A DNA stretch of 64,000 nucleotides from assembly GCA_033977485.1 (NCBI GenBank), contig CM066984.1, positions 27,199,501 to 27,263,500 of the forward strand, read 5' to 3'. This DNA comes from Hydrangea macrophylla. Its lineage: Eukaryota; Streptophyta; Magnoliopsida; Cornales; Hydrangeaceae. Of the stretch, positions 11,019-21,124 are shown piece by piece (position 1 is the first letter of the stretch; each line of letters starts with the position of its first letter). The notes below the pieces were generated by a model that was not told the DNA's origin, searched no databases, and saw only the letters and a list, made by a program, of their open reading frames with translations. The translations under genes were made by a program, and so were the position numbers.

Positions 11019-12456
11019 TGTGACGCCCCGCAAAAACAAACGTATTTTCATTGAAAAATTAAATAAATCACACTTGATTCTTTAAAATAAAAATACAAAA
11101 TTTCTTTAAAACTCCCAGCAGGTCCATATTCTCCACGGATCTCCTATATCATCCTTAACCTTATCTCCCTTCTAGGCTTCGGTTACCGGCGCTGCCTGCA
11201 TCTAAAAACCATACCGGGAAGTATACAATATGACATGAATAATAAAGGCTCAAAAGGATAATGACAATCAAATACATAGAATGACATCAAATCAATTGAC
11301 CAGTCTCACAACCCAACTGCTCACACTACCCAAACGCTCATACCAATAGCATCATACCAGGTTCCTCTTGATCACATAGCAAGAGACACCTCACCTCACC
11401 TCACCCGTCTCCAGTACGTCGGTCCCTGAGGCCTGTTGGACTGTTGGTAGGTGCTCCTTGCTCATGACCCTTTAGTCCCATAGCACTTAGCAATAAACAC
11501 ATACTCATTGATTCCAAATGAAAACACAACATAACTGCAAAAAGAGTACAAGTAGAGATAACAAAGAAATACTCCGGAGAATTTAGAAAGCATATTGTAC
11601 ACAACCCGGTACCTATAAATGATGTTGAGCAACTCCCAAACACTTCTCTTCTTCTTCTTCTTCTTCTTCTAACTCGAGGTGTATGTATATCTATAATTGT
11701 GTATATATATAAATCTCTCTCTATGTGACTCTCTCAAGCTCTCTATGCTAGAAGTGTAGAATGTGTGTGTTTGAGAGAGTATGTGAGTGTATAAATAGCC
11801 AAGCTTCCACTTGGAGACAATGGCCTAACAATCCACTTATTAACCACTAACTTCTAATTAATGGGTAGTTTATAAGGAATATGCAAGATGATGTAAACAT
11901 ACACTAATGCACCTATAACTCCACTTAGAGACATTGGCCTAACAATCCACTAACTTCTAATTAATGGGTAGTTCAGAAGGAATATGCAAGATGATGTAAA
12001 CATACACTAATGCACCTATAACTCCACTTAGAGACATTGGCCTAACAATCCACTAACTTCTAATTAATTGGTAGTTTATAAGGCATATGCAAGATGATGT
12101 AAACATACACTAATGCACATATAACTCCACTAATATTAGTGTATAAATAACTAAGCATAATGGCCTAACAATCTAATTATTAAAAGAGAAAATATTAGAT
12201 TTAATTTCTGATACACTAAAACTGCTACTGTAATCCTCGTTTTCTGCCCAAACGGTGCAGAATCTGAGAAAATTGCATTAGACAAAAAGTGTGCAGAATC
12301 GAGTTTTGCTTGGGACAACGCGGGCAGAACCTTAAATTTCCTTCGTTTTCCTAACAAAAATCTGAAAACAAAATTCTGCTACTGTGACCAATTTTCGCTA
12401 AAATCGCACACGAAGTCTAAATCGTCAATTTAAACATAAAAACACGGGTTACTACA
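11019..12456 (-). repeat. LTR of the young element (5' LTR)
   Basis: 1438 bp, nearly identical to 9336-10773. Differences seen: A/C near 11035, C/G in GAATGTSTGTG near 11765, T/G in AGTTCAKAAGG near 11974 and T/C in ATAACTYCACT near 12126. Equal length means no indel separates the two LTRs. Confidence 0.92.
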
Positions 12457-13319
12457 ACACCGAAAGGATGGTCCTTACGTTCTTGACATCAATAAACGAT
12501 GTCTAAATACACATGAAATAGACCAACAAGCAAGACATAAGGCTTAAAATTAAAGAGACGGGTCATCCACGTAGTCACCGTCTAGTCATACAAGGACGGG
12601 TCATCCACGAAGTCGCTGCCTAAAATCATGAGTAGTGGTGAAGTCTAAGGACTTTTCTAACGTTCATACATCCACGTTTTTCACAAAACTCAACTTTATA
12701 AGAGATTCATATATCTCAAATCAAATTTCTGTTAAAATCATATTAACAGCTCATGTTCACACAGATTCATGACCCACACAAAATCACGCAGTCACAATTT
12801 AACAAAGCTCAACTCTATATGAGAACTCATATCTCTCTAAGTAAAACCAAATTAATTCATATTAATGAACACGAAATCACACAAAAATGTGATATAGCAA
12901 ATTCGCTTATTTTAAACTTCATAAAACAACTATTGTAATATGCATTTTTCTGCCCAAATGGTGCTGAATTGGGAAAAACATCATTAGACGAAACATGTGC
13001 AGAATTGCATTTTACATGGGACACAACAGTAGAATTCCAAATTCAATAACCACGATTTTATATGAATTATTTTAACTTTCAGCTACCGTAAATTTAGATT
13101 AATCAAAATAGTCACATATTGATAACCACAACAACAAGATCACAAAAATCAATCTTCATTGGATACCCTAGTTTATACGTGGATTCAAATACATATATAT
13201 TCAAAGATATATATATAAATTCAAAACAAAGGTTTAACGCACCTCTTATATCTTCAAGTTAGATTGGATTGGTAATGAAGAGTGGTATCATAGGATCTTT
13301 TATTTTCTTCTTGTTCTTT

Positions 13320-13334
13320 CTCCTCCTTTCTTCT

Positions 13335-13366
<32 letters not shown>

Positions 13367-13395
13367 TATCTCTCTCTCTCTCTCTCCTTTCTTGT
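13320..13395. repeat. (TTC)n/(CT)n microsatellite
   Basis: A pyrimidine tract of TTC and CT repeats inside the LARD 3' LTR, with a counterpart of different length at 17040-17096 in the 5' LTR. It produces an Arg-rich ORF on the minus strand that is an artefact. Confidence 0.9.
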
Positions 13396-13916
13396 GGCTG
13401 CTCTCTTTCTTTCTTAATTGTTTTTTTTAAAACCCTAGGGCACCTAAATAATATGCAAACATATACATGACACATATATTATAACACAAACACACAAATG
13501 CTAAAAATCCCATTTTTCTTCTTATGTGCTCACAAAAGATACTCATATGAGCCCAGAATGCAATCCAAACCACTAAAATGGCTAGCCCAAAGGGCACTCA
13601 TGCCCCGGGTACTTAATTCAAATGTTAAAAACATAATTTAACACATTCACAGACCTCTAAGCACTACTCAAAAATAAATACATCAACTCTTCAATAACTT
13701 GTTCAACTTAAATTTTTACAGCTTAACTCCGCCACTTAGCTCTACAAAATTTCACACAGTCATTAATAATAATTGAAATAAATGCACACAGATAAATAAA
13801 TGACCATAAAAATATAAATGCACACAGGCAGTTAAGAACACATAAAAATTTAGGTTGGCTCATTAACTTTATTTTTTTAAATGAATATTTATATCAAGAA
13901 AATACGGGGTGTTACA

Positions 13917-14995
13917 TTCTACCCTCCTTAAAGAAATTTCGTCCCAAAATTTAAAGTGAACACTGGTAACACATGCAGTAAACAAGGCTAAAGTAAAACA
14001 CACAAATTCACGCATAACACTGATCAACATTTAACTCTCGACCCTAAGAGATGTGGTACTTCGAGCGAATAATCCAAACAAGGGAACCCTCATATATAAA
14101 CCTTTATCCACGTAGAGTCAATTGCTAAATGCTAATAGATAACCCACAATATTCAATAATTCCTTTCACAATGATAGAACCATATGCATGCACATGTCCA
14201 ACTCTTACCGTTTCCCGCACTACACTTACAATTACTTACTGCTTCACCCAAAGTCCAATAAAATATTGGCACTGAAGATAAAGAAATTTTCGTCCGATGG
14301 TAAGTCTCGTATATAATCAATACTTGTCTGAGATTCATAGTATAATCTTGGTAGATATAAGAAGGCCACCGATTTGATAGATACTCCAGATAGAATTCCA
14401 TAATCTTTATAATAATAATGTATTCATAGGAATAAAATGAGTTGGTTGTAACAGTAGAATACCCGAAGAAATGATCAGCTTCATAAGAACTCCAGAATAT
14501 TTATTGTCTGATAATGTCACGTTAGATGTCCAATTGATAATAGAAATAAGAAAACTTGTAAAAATAAATAAATCCCAATGACAACCGATCTCCTCCATAT
14601 AATTCAGAAGTCTAGTAGAATGTCAATAGATACACCGAAAGAGGTCACCAAGATAAGAAAATTTCCCGACGAAGAAATTCTGATGATTGACGTGACTTCC
14701 AATTCCCCCCATTACTCCTCATATAAATAAAATGAATGCACTACTATGCAATGCTAAGGAATATTATATATGACTTCATACAGTTAACATGAAAATAGCA
14801 GACAATAAAAGCTAAGCAAATCAACAAAATAAAGCACAAAGCTCACACATAACAGAGAAAATAAATGCAGCACATACTCAACCTAAATCTCAACCCAAGA
14901 AAATTCGCAGTCCTATAACTCTAACCAAACCCAATAATCCATATTTCGAGTATCACCTAGACTCGCTAAGCTAACCATAAGCTCTAACACCAAAC
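13917..14995 (-). other. internal region of the LARD-like element (PPT to PBS)
   Basis: The purine tract read on the minus strand, GAAATTTCTTTAAGGAGGG, ends next to the 3' LTR start at 13916. At the other end TGGTGTTAGAGC (14981-14992) resembles the Met-tRNA primer site with two mismatches and lies 3 bp from the 5' LTR. Between them are about 1.0 kb of AT-rich sequence with short ORFs (14153-14401, 14407-14598) that show no gag or pol motif. Confidence 0.8.
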
Positions 14996-17061
14996 TGTCA
15001 CACCCCGATTTGGACAACCAAATTTCCAATAAAGTGCATACCCTGATCAATATTCAACCGCCAAAAAATCTAAGGTTGCTAACCGACACTTAATTTTAAA
15101 AATTCAATTTAAAATAAACTGAGTTTAAATTACTTTCATAACCACATTATCTCTTTTTAAACACGATCCATTTATCATCAAACCCATTCCCAAAATTATT
15201 ACAAGAAAATCAAACGTTTCCCTTTACATAGAAATTATAAAATTTTCCTCCATTGAATCATAATAAAATAATCTGCTAACAATGATAAATGGAACAATTT
15301 TCAACACTATACTATCTCAAGTCAGATCTGCTACAAACGTCCCCCAAAGTCCAATAATACAACACAAAAAACAAGTACACCTAATACAAGTTCTCAACCT
15401 TGGCATACAATGCCAACTAAATAAAAGAGTATCATATAGTAGATAAAGATTGAAAAGAAAATATCTTCAACTTCACAAACAAATCGGCTACTCCCCAATG
15501 AACTCCAACTATACTATCCTGCACATGTCATCCAACTACATTTCAAATAAAAATGCACCCTAATTCATAACATACTCGGGTCAGTCACATGACTCGTATG
15601 AGTTAAACAAAATGCAAGTCTTAATGAACTCCAACTATACTATCCTGCACATGTCATCTGACTACGTTTCAAACAGAAATGCACCCAAATTTATAACACA
15701 CTCGGGTCACATAACTGGTATGAGTTAAACAAAATACAAGTCTTAGGGATACAACTTGAACCCGTAGACTACAAACCACACTACAACATTCTTGGGCCAA
15801 GATAGGTAGTTCAATACACATATCTGGACAACAGAGTAGTTTCCATTTATGTGGTGGCATGTAGATTCTTGCCCGAATAAAACAACTAAATACTTACCTT
15901 TCTTAAACAGTGGTAGGCCGAAACCTGAAAACACATTAGTGGGCCTACCAACATGCAAAAGTAGAAGTTAACACTATAATAGAAAACCAAAAACAGGGTG
16001 CTATTAATTAAAATAAATTTATCTCCAAGAAAGATATAGAATTAGACAAAACTTAAAACACAAAAAAAAAAAAACGTTCAGAATAAATTTCTAAAGAAAG
16101 ATTCGCGTCCCCATTCAATAATTCTAAATAGATAATTCAGAAATTAATTATTAATCTTCAGCTATTAGACAAAAATTGTTTAGCAGATTCTGAAAATCGA
16201 TGAAAACAACAGTGTCAAGATGACTTTTTTAGGAAAAGTGTAAAACACGAAAGTTGTTGGGATCTTCGTTTTACTTTAGTTTACACGAAATGGTCATAAA
16301 CTATGAATTTAAGTATCCAAAATATTCAATTAACTATTCTAGTCCAATTTATTATCTAGAAGTGGTGAACTCTAAGGACTTTTCTATCGTTCATACATCT
16401 ACGTTTTTTCACAAAACTCAACTTTATATGAGATTCATATATCTCAAATCAAATTTCTGTGAAAATCATATTAATAGCTACATATTCACACAGATTCATA
16501 ACCCACACAAACTCACAAAGTCACAATTTCACAGAGCTCAGCTATACATGAGAACTCATATCTCTCTAAGCAAAAACAAATTAATTCATATTAACGAACA
16601 CGAAATCACAAAAAATTATTATATAGCAAATACGCTTATTATAACTTTCATAAAACTACTACTATAACATCAATTTTCTGCCCAAACGGTGTAGAATCGG
16701 AAAAAACACCATTAGACGAAACACGTGCAGAATCGCAATTTACATGGGACATGCAGGCAGAATTCAAAATTCAATAACCACGATTTTATATGAATTATAT
16801 TCACTTTCATCCACCGCAAATATATATTAATCAAAATAGTCACATATTCATAACCACAACAAGAAGATCACAAAAATCAATCTTCGTTGTAAACCCTAGT
16901 TTACACATGGATTCAAATACATATATATATTCAAAATAAAAGTTTAACTCACCTTTTAGATCTTCAAGTTAGATTGGATTGGTAATGAAGAGTGGTGTCT
17001 AGGATCTTTTGTTTTCTTCTCCTTCTTTCTCCTCTTATCTTGTTCTTCTTCTTCTTCTACT

Positions 17062-17098
<37 letters not shown>

Positions 17099-17606
17099 TT
17101 CCTTATTTTTTTTAAAACCCTAGGGCACCTAAATAATATGTATACATATATATATGACATATATATTATAACACAAATACACAAATGCTAAAAAAAATCC
17201 ATTTTTCTTCTTATGTGCTCACAAAAAAGACCCATATGAGCCCAGAATGCAATCCAAAGCACTAAAATGGCTAGCCCAAAGGATACTCATGCCCCAAGTA
17301 CTTAATTCAAATGTTAAAAATATAATTTAACACATTCACGGGCCTCTAAGCACTACTCAAAAATAAATACATCAACTCTTCAATAACTTGTTCAACTTAA
17401 ATTTTTACAACTTAACTCCACCACGAAGCTCTTCAAAATTTCACACAGTAATTAATAATAATTAAAACAAATACACACAGATAAATAAATGACCATAAAA
17501 ATATGAATACACACAGCCAGTTAATAACACACAAAAAATTTAGGTTGGCTCATTAACATTATTTTTGTAAATGAATATTTTTATCAAGAAAATACGGGGT
17601 GTTACA
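14996..17606 (-). repeat. 5' LTR of the LARD-like element
   Basis: 2611 bp, minus-strand TGTAACACCCCG...GGGTGTGACA. It matches the 3' LTR apart from a loss of about 0.5 kb near 16355 and a tandem duplication of about 120 bp at about 15500-15740, where AATGAACTCCAACTATACTA occurs twice. It lacks both MITEs and the nested retrotransposon. Confidence 0.87.
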
Positions 17607-18003
17607 GAATCCTTCCCAAGTAATCAGTGCCCCTTGATCCAACACATTAACCCACCAATTATGAGCTTCACCCTTGAGTATATTGTTAGCATTCTCAATT
17701 TTTAGTGCATCGGACATCGGAATAGATCTAAAAATACTCATCATATCCATAACACAATGCTCTGCTAGCGTTGTGTTAGATGTCCTTTGAAACTCTGTCG
17801 GTTTCTTTCTTGTAATTTGTTGTGACACAGATCTCCCACCTCGATTCTCTAGTGCATGTACAATAGCTATTGGTACTACCTCAAAAGGAGGTGTTGTAGG
17901 TAATCGCTCTGCTATACTCTGAACCAAGTTTCCGATATTTCCATCATCTCTGTTAAATGGTCTATACGAGAATGCGATGATTGTACTTGGTCATCACTCA
18001 TGA
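17607..18003 (-). pseudogene. Gypsy-A gag, N-terminal part
   Basis: The minus strand starts at MSDDQVQSSHSRIDHLTEMM (ATG at 18001-18003) and, after a frameshift near 17930, reads VQSIAERLPTTPP...ILKGEAHNWWVNVLDQGALITWEGF. The WW and TWEGF positions fit the retrotransposon gag capsid domain. Translation meets the LARD insertion at the GAATC pentamer and continues in the same frame at 7203. The apparent tail beyond TWEGF in the continuous frame is LTR sequence. Confidence 0.88.
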
Positions 18004-18189
18004 TTCTCAACTTGTCATTCACAATGCATAAATACTATACATATATGCCAATCATTGTAATCATGTATGTATAGTAACATAGTTTATGCATCAAGCATCT
18101 CTACTATATGTTGATGCATTCTAAAGTGCACGTCAAATCACTCAACACTCCACTTGACATCAAACGTTCCCAAAGTTTAGTTACCTATA

Positions 18190-18201
18190 GCTCTGATACC
18201 A
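18190..18201 (-). other. primer-binding site of Gypsy-A
   Basis: Minus-strand TGGTATCAGAGC, matching the 3' end complement of initiator-Met tRNA, 5 bp inside the LTR end TGTCACGACCC at 18207. Confidence 0.88.
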
Positions 18202-18206
18202 ATAAA

Positions 18207-20034
18207 TGTCACGACCCATCCCATTATAGGAGGAAATTGGACACGTGTTACGCTACCAATGCTCATCCAATGCATTAAAAGGTTATAGCAGCGGAAAAAA
18301 AACTTAAAAACAACATTGAGTATACAACTCCTTTGAAAACAATACTCTCCAAATTGTAAAATCCGTATAAATGTGAAAATGTAATTAAATTTTGAAACAG
18401 ATGAATTTAGGTTAAAAGGGGTCCCAAAGGTACCCTAAGAACTAATCAAAACATTTAAATAATTTTGAAAAGGGGGAGAAAAAGTCAACGGGCAGAATGA
18501 ATTTCGATTGGTCGAAGTGACCCATTCGATCGGTCGAAGGACCCCATGATAGAATTCCTTATTGCAGCAGAATTTGTCAAGGAGTCACCCAACCTTCACT
18601 AGTTTCCAACACTCCAACCTTATGCATGTTAATCCAAACCCTTCCAACTACAACAAGACTTCAAGAACAACATTGAGCTATACAAATCCATGCAAAGAAA
18701 TGATAACAGAACAAGCTAAGGCTCATTAGGCTCGATTCACAAAAGTATTGGTAACATTCATTCAAACCATGAATTTGACAAGTAAAAATTCCAAAACATG
18801 AATCCATGAGTTTGGATTCATTCAAAAGTAACTATGAGAAGTTTGATTACATATTACAACATTTCTAAATCCATTCTAAAGTTTTCTAAGTTAAGACATA
18901 GTTCTAACTTCTCAATCCTCATAATTACAATAACGGAATAGCAAACAAATGTATTAATATTGATGCTCCCCCGTCGTCCCCTCGACCTCACTCCTCTTGC
19001 TTCTTCTTTCAATTTTTCTTTTCACCTACAATGGAGGAAGTCTCCACTACTCAGCTATATGCTGGGTGTAGAATTCTAAACATATGCATATATGGCAATT
19101 AATGCTTTAAATATCTAAACCATATCAAATAGTCTCTGGGAAGAGAGACACTCATTCATTCGTTATATTGGCAAGCCCAAATTCTATCAACCGCGATGCC
19201 AATGGCAAGCCTAAAGTCTATCAACCATTGCACCCAACTACTCTGGCAGGGCCAGTTCCCAAACCAAGCAAGTAGTTGTAGCTACTATAACTCTCAATTA
19301 TCGAGAGGCGTACCCCAGCATGAACTTGTACCAAACTCCCTTTGACCCACATAGCCATTTAACATGCTCACATAACCATATCACCATGCTTTTTATATGT
19401 ACTCACAGTAAAATTAACAGGCCTAGATTAACACATGAATTTTGCCCCGATCACAATATCATACATGATATCTAAAACATCCAAAATTCCTTATATATCA
19501 TAAGTTGAGAATTCCTTGTGAGGGAATTACAAGAAGTTCGATACTATGCCGAATCTCCAATCTTAAGTGATTCCTACAAGTATGCACACATTATTCCCAA
19601 ATTTCTAAAATTAGGATTTTATAAAAACTAAGCCAAACAAGGCCCAAGAAGTATTAAAACAATGCACTTACCTCGAGGAGTTCGAATATGAAATTTAGAT
19701 AAAAATAAACGGGCAGAAGTCCATTGATTGGCGTCGAGAAGCTTTAAGCCACAAATCCGCTTTCTTGATTTCAATTTAAGAAAAGTTGTAAATGAAAATA
19801 TCTTGAGTTCACTATATATAGGCAAAACTCTAAAAAATTACGTTTACCTCCCTACTAGTTTCCAAAACTTCTAATTATTCCTCGAAACATCATACACATC
19901 TAATTCATTGCTTCACAAGTGAAAACTATAAATTGTGAAAATTTTCATCTAAGTTCTGTTTGTCGCCGTAATTGCGTTCCAAAATCTATTTTCGTAGAAT
20001 TTCTAGAAAATCTACCTTTTATGCAACACTTCCT
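18207..20034 (-). repeat. 5' LTR of Gypsy-A, truncated by Tat-1
   Basis: LTR sequence starts at the PBS side with TGTCACGACCCATCCC and runs to 20034, where Tat-1 begins. No TG end of the LTR is seen, so its outer part is lost. A plausible TATA box for minus-strand transcription, CTATATATAG, lies at about 19812-19821. No ORF is supported. The matching 3' LTR is not in the window. Confidence 0.75.
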
Positions 20035-20889
20035 TGTAGACACCCCATTTTTTCGGCTATCAGATTTAGGAGACCCATAGCTTGGTGGTTCATAATGATC
20101 GAAAAAAGACTCAAAAGGACTCCTGGAAGTTAGTTATATTTCTCAAAATGCTCAGAATGACCAAAATGCCCCTGAAAGCCTGAAAACTCCCAAATTTGGA
20201 CCAAAAGTGCTGGAAACATGCTATGTCGTAAGAAAAGTAAGAAAATGAGTTTTTAAGTAAAATCAGATGAAATTGTCAGCTCCCAGAGACCCCCGGAAGA
20301 CCCGAAAGTTCCTGAAAAGTCCACGTTGACCAGTTTGACCAAGCTTTGACAAGGTTTGACCATGGTTTGACCAAGTTTGACTAAAATCGTCCAAATTCAT
20401 CGAGATCATTCTAGATCATGTAGAAAGGGTTAAAATGAGTTTTAAAAGAAAATCGAGCGAAAACATCAACTCTTGGGAGCTCCCAGAGGTTCCCAGAACT
20501 TCCCGGGAATCCCAGGTTTAACTAGTTTGACCAAAATTTGACTTTGAAACCAGAGCACCGTAACAATTTTCAAATATTTTTCATGGATGCTAGAGGTCAA
20601 TAGCTTTCCGACGGTATATCGCACATAATTTATGAATTTCAAATGAATCTATTATGAATTTCCGAAGATGGAAAAGGTGATCAAATCGGCTTTTATCGCG
20701 AATACCGCAAAACTTTTTAAAGTGACCTATCTCCGAACTATTTTTATGTAAAATGGACTCCATTACCTTTCCAACGGTATATCACAACCTTAATTTGGAG
20801 TTCATATGCATTTTCTGTGAATTTCGGACAAAATAGGGCCTTTTCGCAAATACCGGAACCTCTGGGGGCCTAAACAACATTATCTGGAC

Positions 20890-20962
20890 AAAGTAGGAGC
20901 AGTGCCGCCGCGACACTGGCCCACTGCCGCCGCAGCACAGGCCCAGTGCCGTTGCGACACTC
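20890..20962 (+). promoter_or_regulatory. GC-rich repeat block upstream of the Tat-1 LTR TATA box
   Basis: Three loose copies of a unit around CACTGCCGCCGCRRCACTGG stand out in AT-rich surroundings. The same block is in the 3' LTR at 32121-32186. The sequence family matches the palindromic blocks upstream of the Tat-2 promoter and its antisense genes. A promoter role is inferred from position, about 155 bp upstream of TATAAAAG. Confidence 0.5.
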
Positions 20963-21116
20963 TCCCCCTGAACAGTCCATTTTTGTAATTTTGATTGGGG
21001 GTCCAATTTGATTAATTAGAAATCAAAACGACGTAGTTTTGGTTCCCAGCTTATTTTGGACCAATGGGAGACATTTTTATACTTTTTAAAACCTCATTTA
21101 CCACCCCTTATTTGTC

Positions 21117-21124
21117 TATAAAAG
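21117..21124 (+). promoter_or_regulatory. TATA box of the Tat-1 5' LTR
   Basis: TATAAAAG, conserved with its context in the other Tat LTRs of the window (32341, 33671, 51732, and minus strand 54021-54028). Confidence 0.7.

Larger units (their letters stand above)
9336..12456 (-). mobile_element. young non-autonomous LTR retrotransposon (TRIM/SMART-like layout)
   Basis: Two direct 1438-bp LTRs (9336-10773, 11019-12456) enclose only 245 bp. Minus-strand ends are TGTAGTAACCCG and GGGGCGTCACA. ACACC flanks both sides (9331-9335, 12457-12461). The PBS TGGTATCAGAGC (11005-11016) matches the initiator-Met tRNA primer site exactly, two bases inside the LTR, and the polypurine tract AAGGAGGGTAGAT abuts the other LTR at 10774. 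By eye the LTRs differ at about four sites, so insertion is very recent. No protein is encoded. Standard TRIMs have shorter LTRs, so the class label is approximate. Confidence 0.93.
7204..13916 (-). repeat. 3' LTR of the LARD-like element, expanded by three insertions
   Basis: Aligns by eye with the 5' LTR at 14996-17606 in two blocks, 7204-8990 and about 12630-13916. The difference in length is explained by a Stowaway MITE (7446-7702), a Tourist-like MITE (8644-8952), a complete LTR retrotransposon (9336-12456) and about 0.5 kb that the 5' LTR has lost. Without the insertions the LTR is about 3.0 kb. Apparent ORFs inside it have no family support. Confidence 0.85.
7204..17606 (-). mobile_element. 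LARD-like non-autonomous LTR retrotransposon with nested insertions
   Basis: The element runs on the minus strand: 5' LTR 14996-17606, PBS 14981-14992, internal region 13917-14995, 3' LTR 7204-13916. LTR ends read TGTAACACCCCG (minus) and GGGTGTSACA. It is flanked by the pentamer GAATC and sits in the gag of Gypsy-A. The internal region is only about 1.08 kb and shows no gag or pol, so any movement needed proteins from another element. The PBS and the purine tract next to the 3' LTR resemble those of chromovirus (Tekay/Del-like) gypsy elements, an inference from terminal motifs only. Confidence 0.88.

Noticed and set aside
9718..12357. Identical 80-aa and 68-aa minus ORFs present twice
   Set aside because: They repeat because they lie in the two LTR copies. 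No domain or conserved pattern supports coding.
13254..13475. Arg/Lys-rich 73-aa minus ORF
   Set aside because: Produced by the (TTC)n/(CT)n microsatellite in an LTR.
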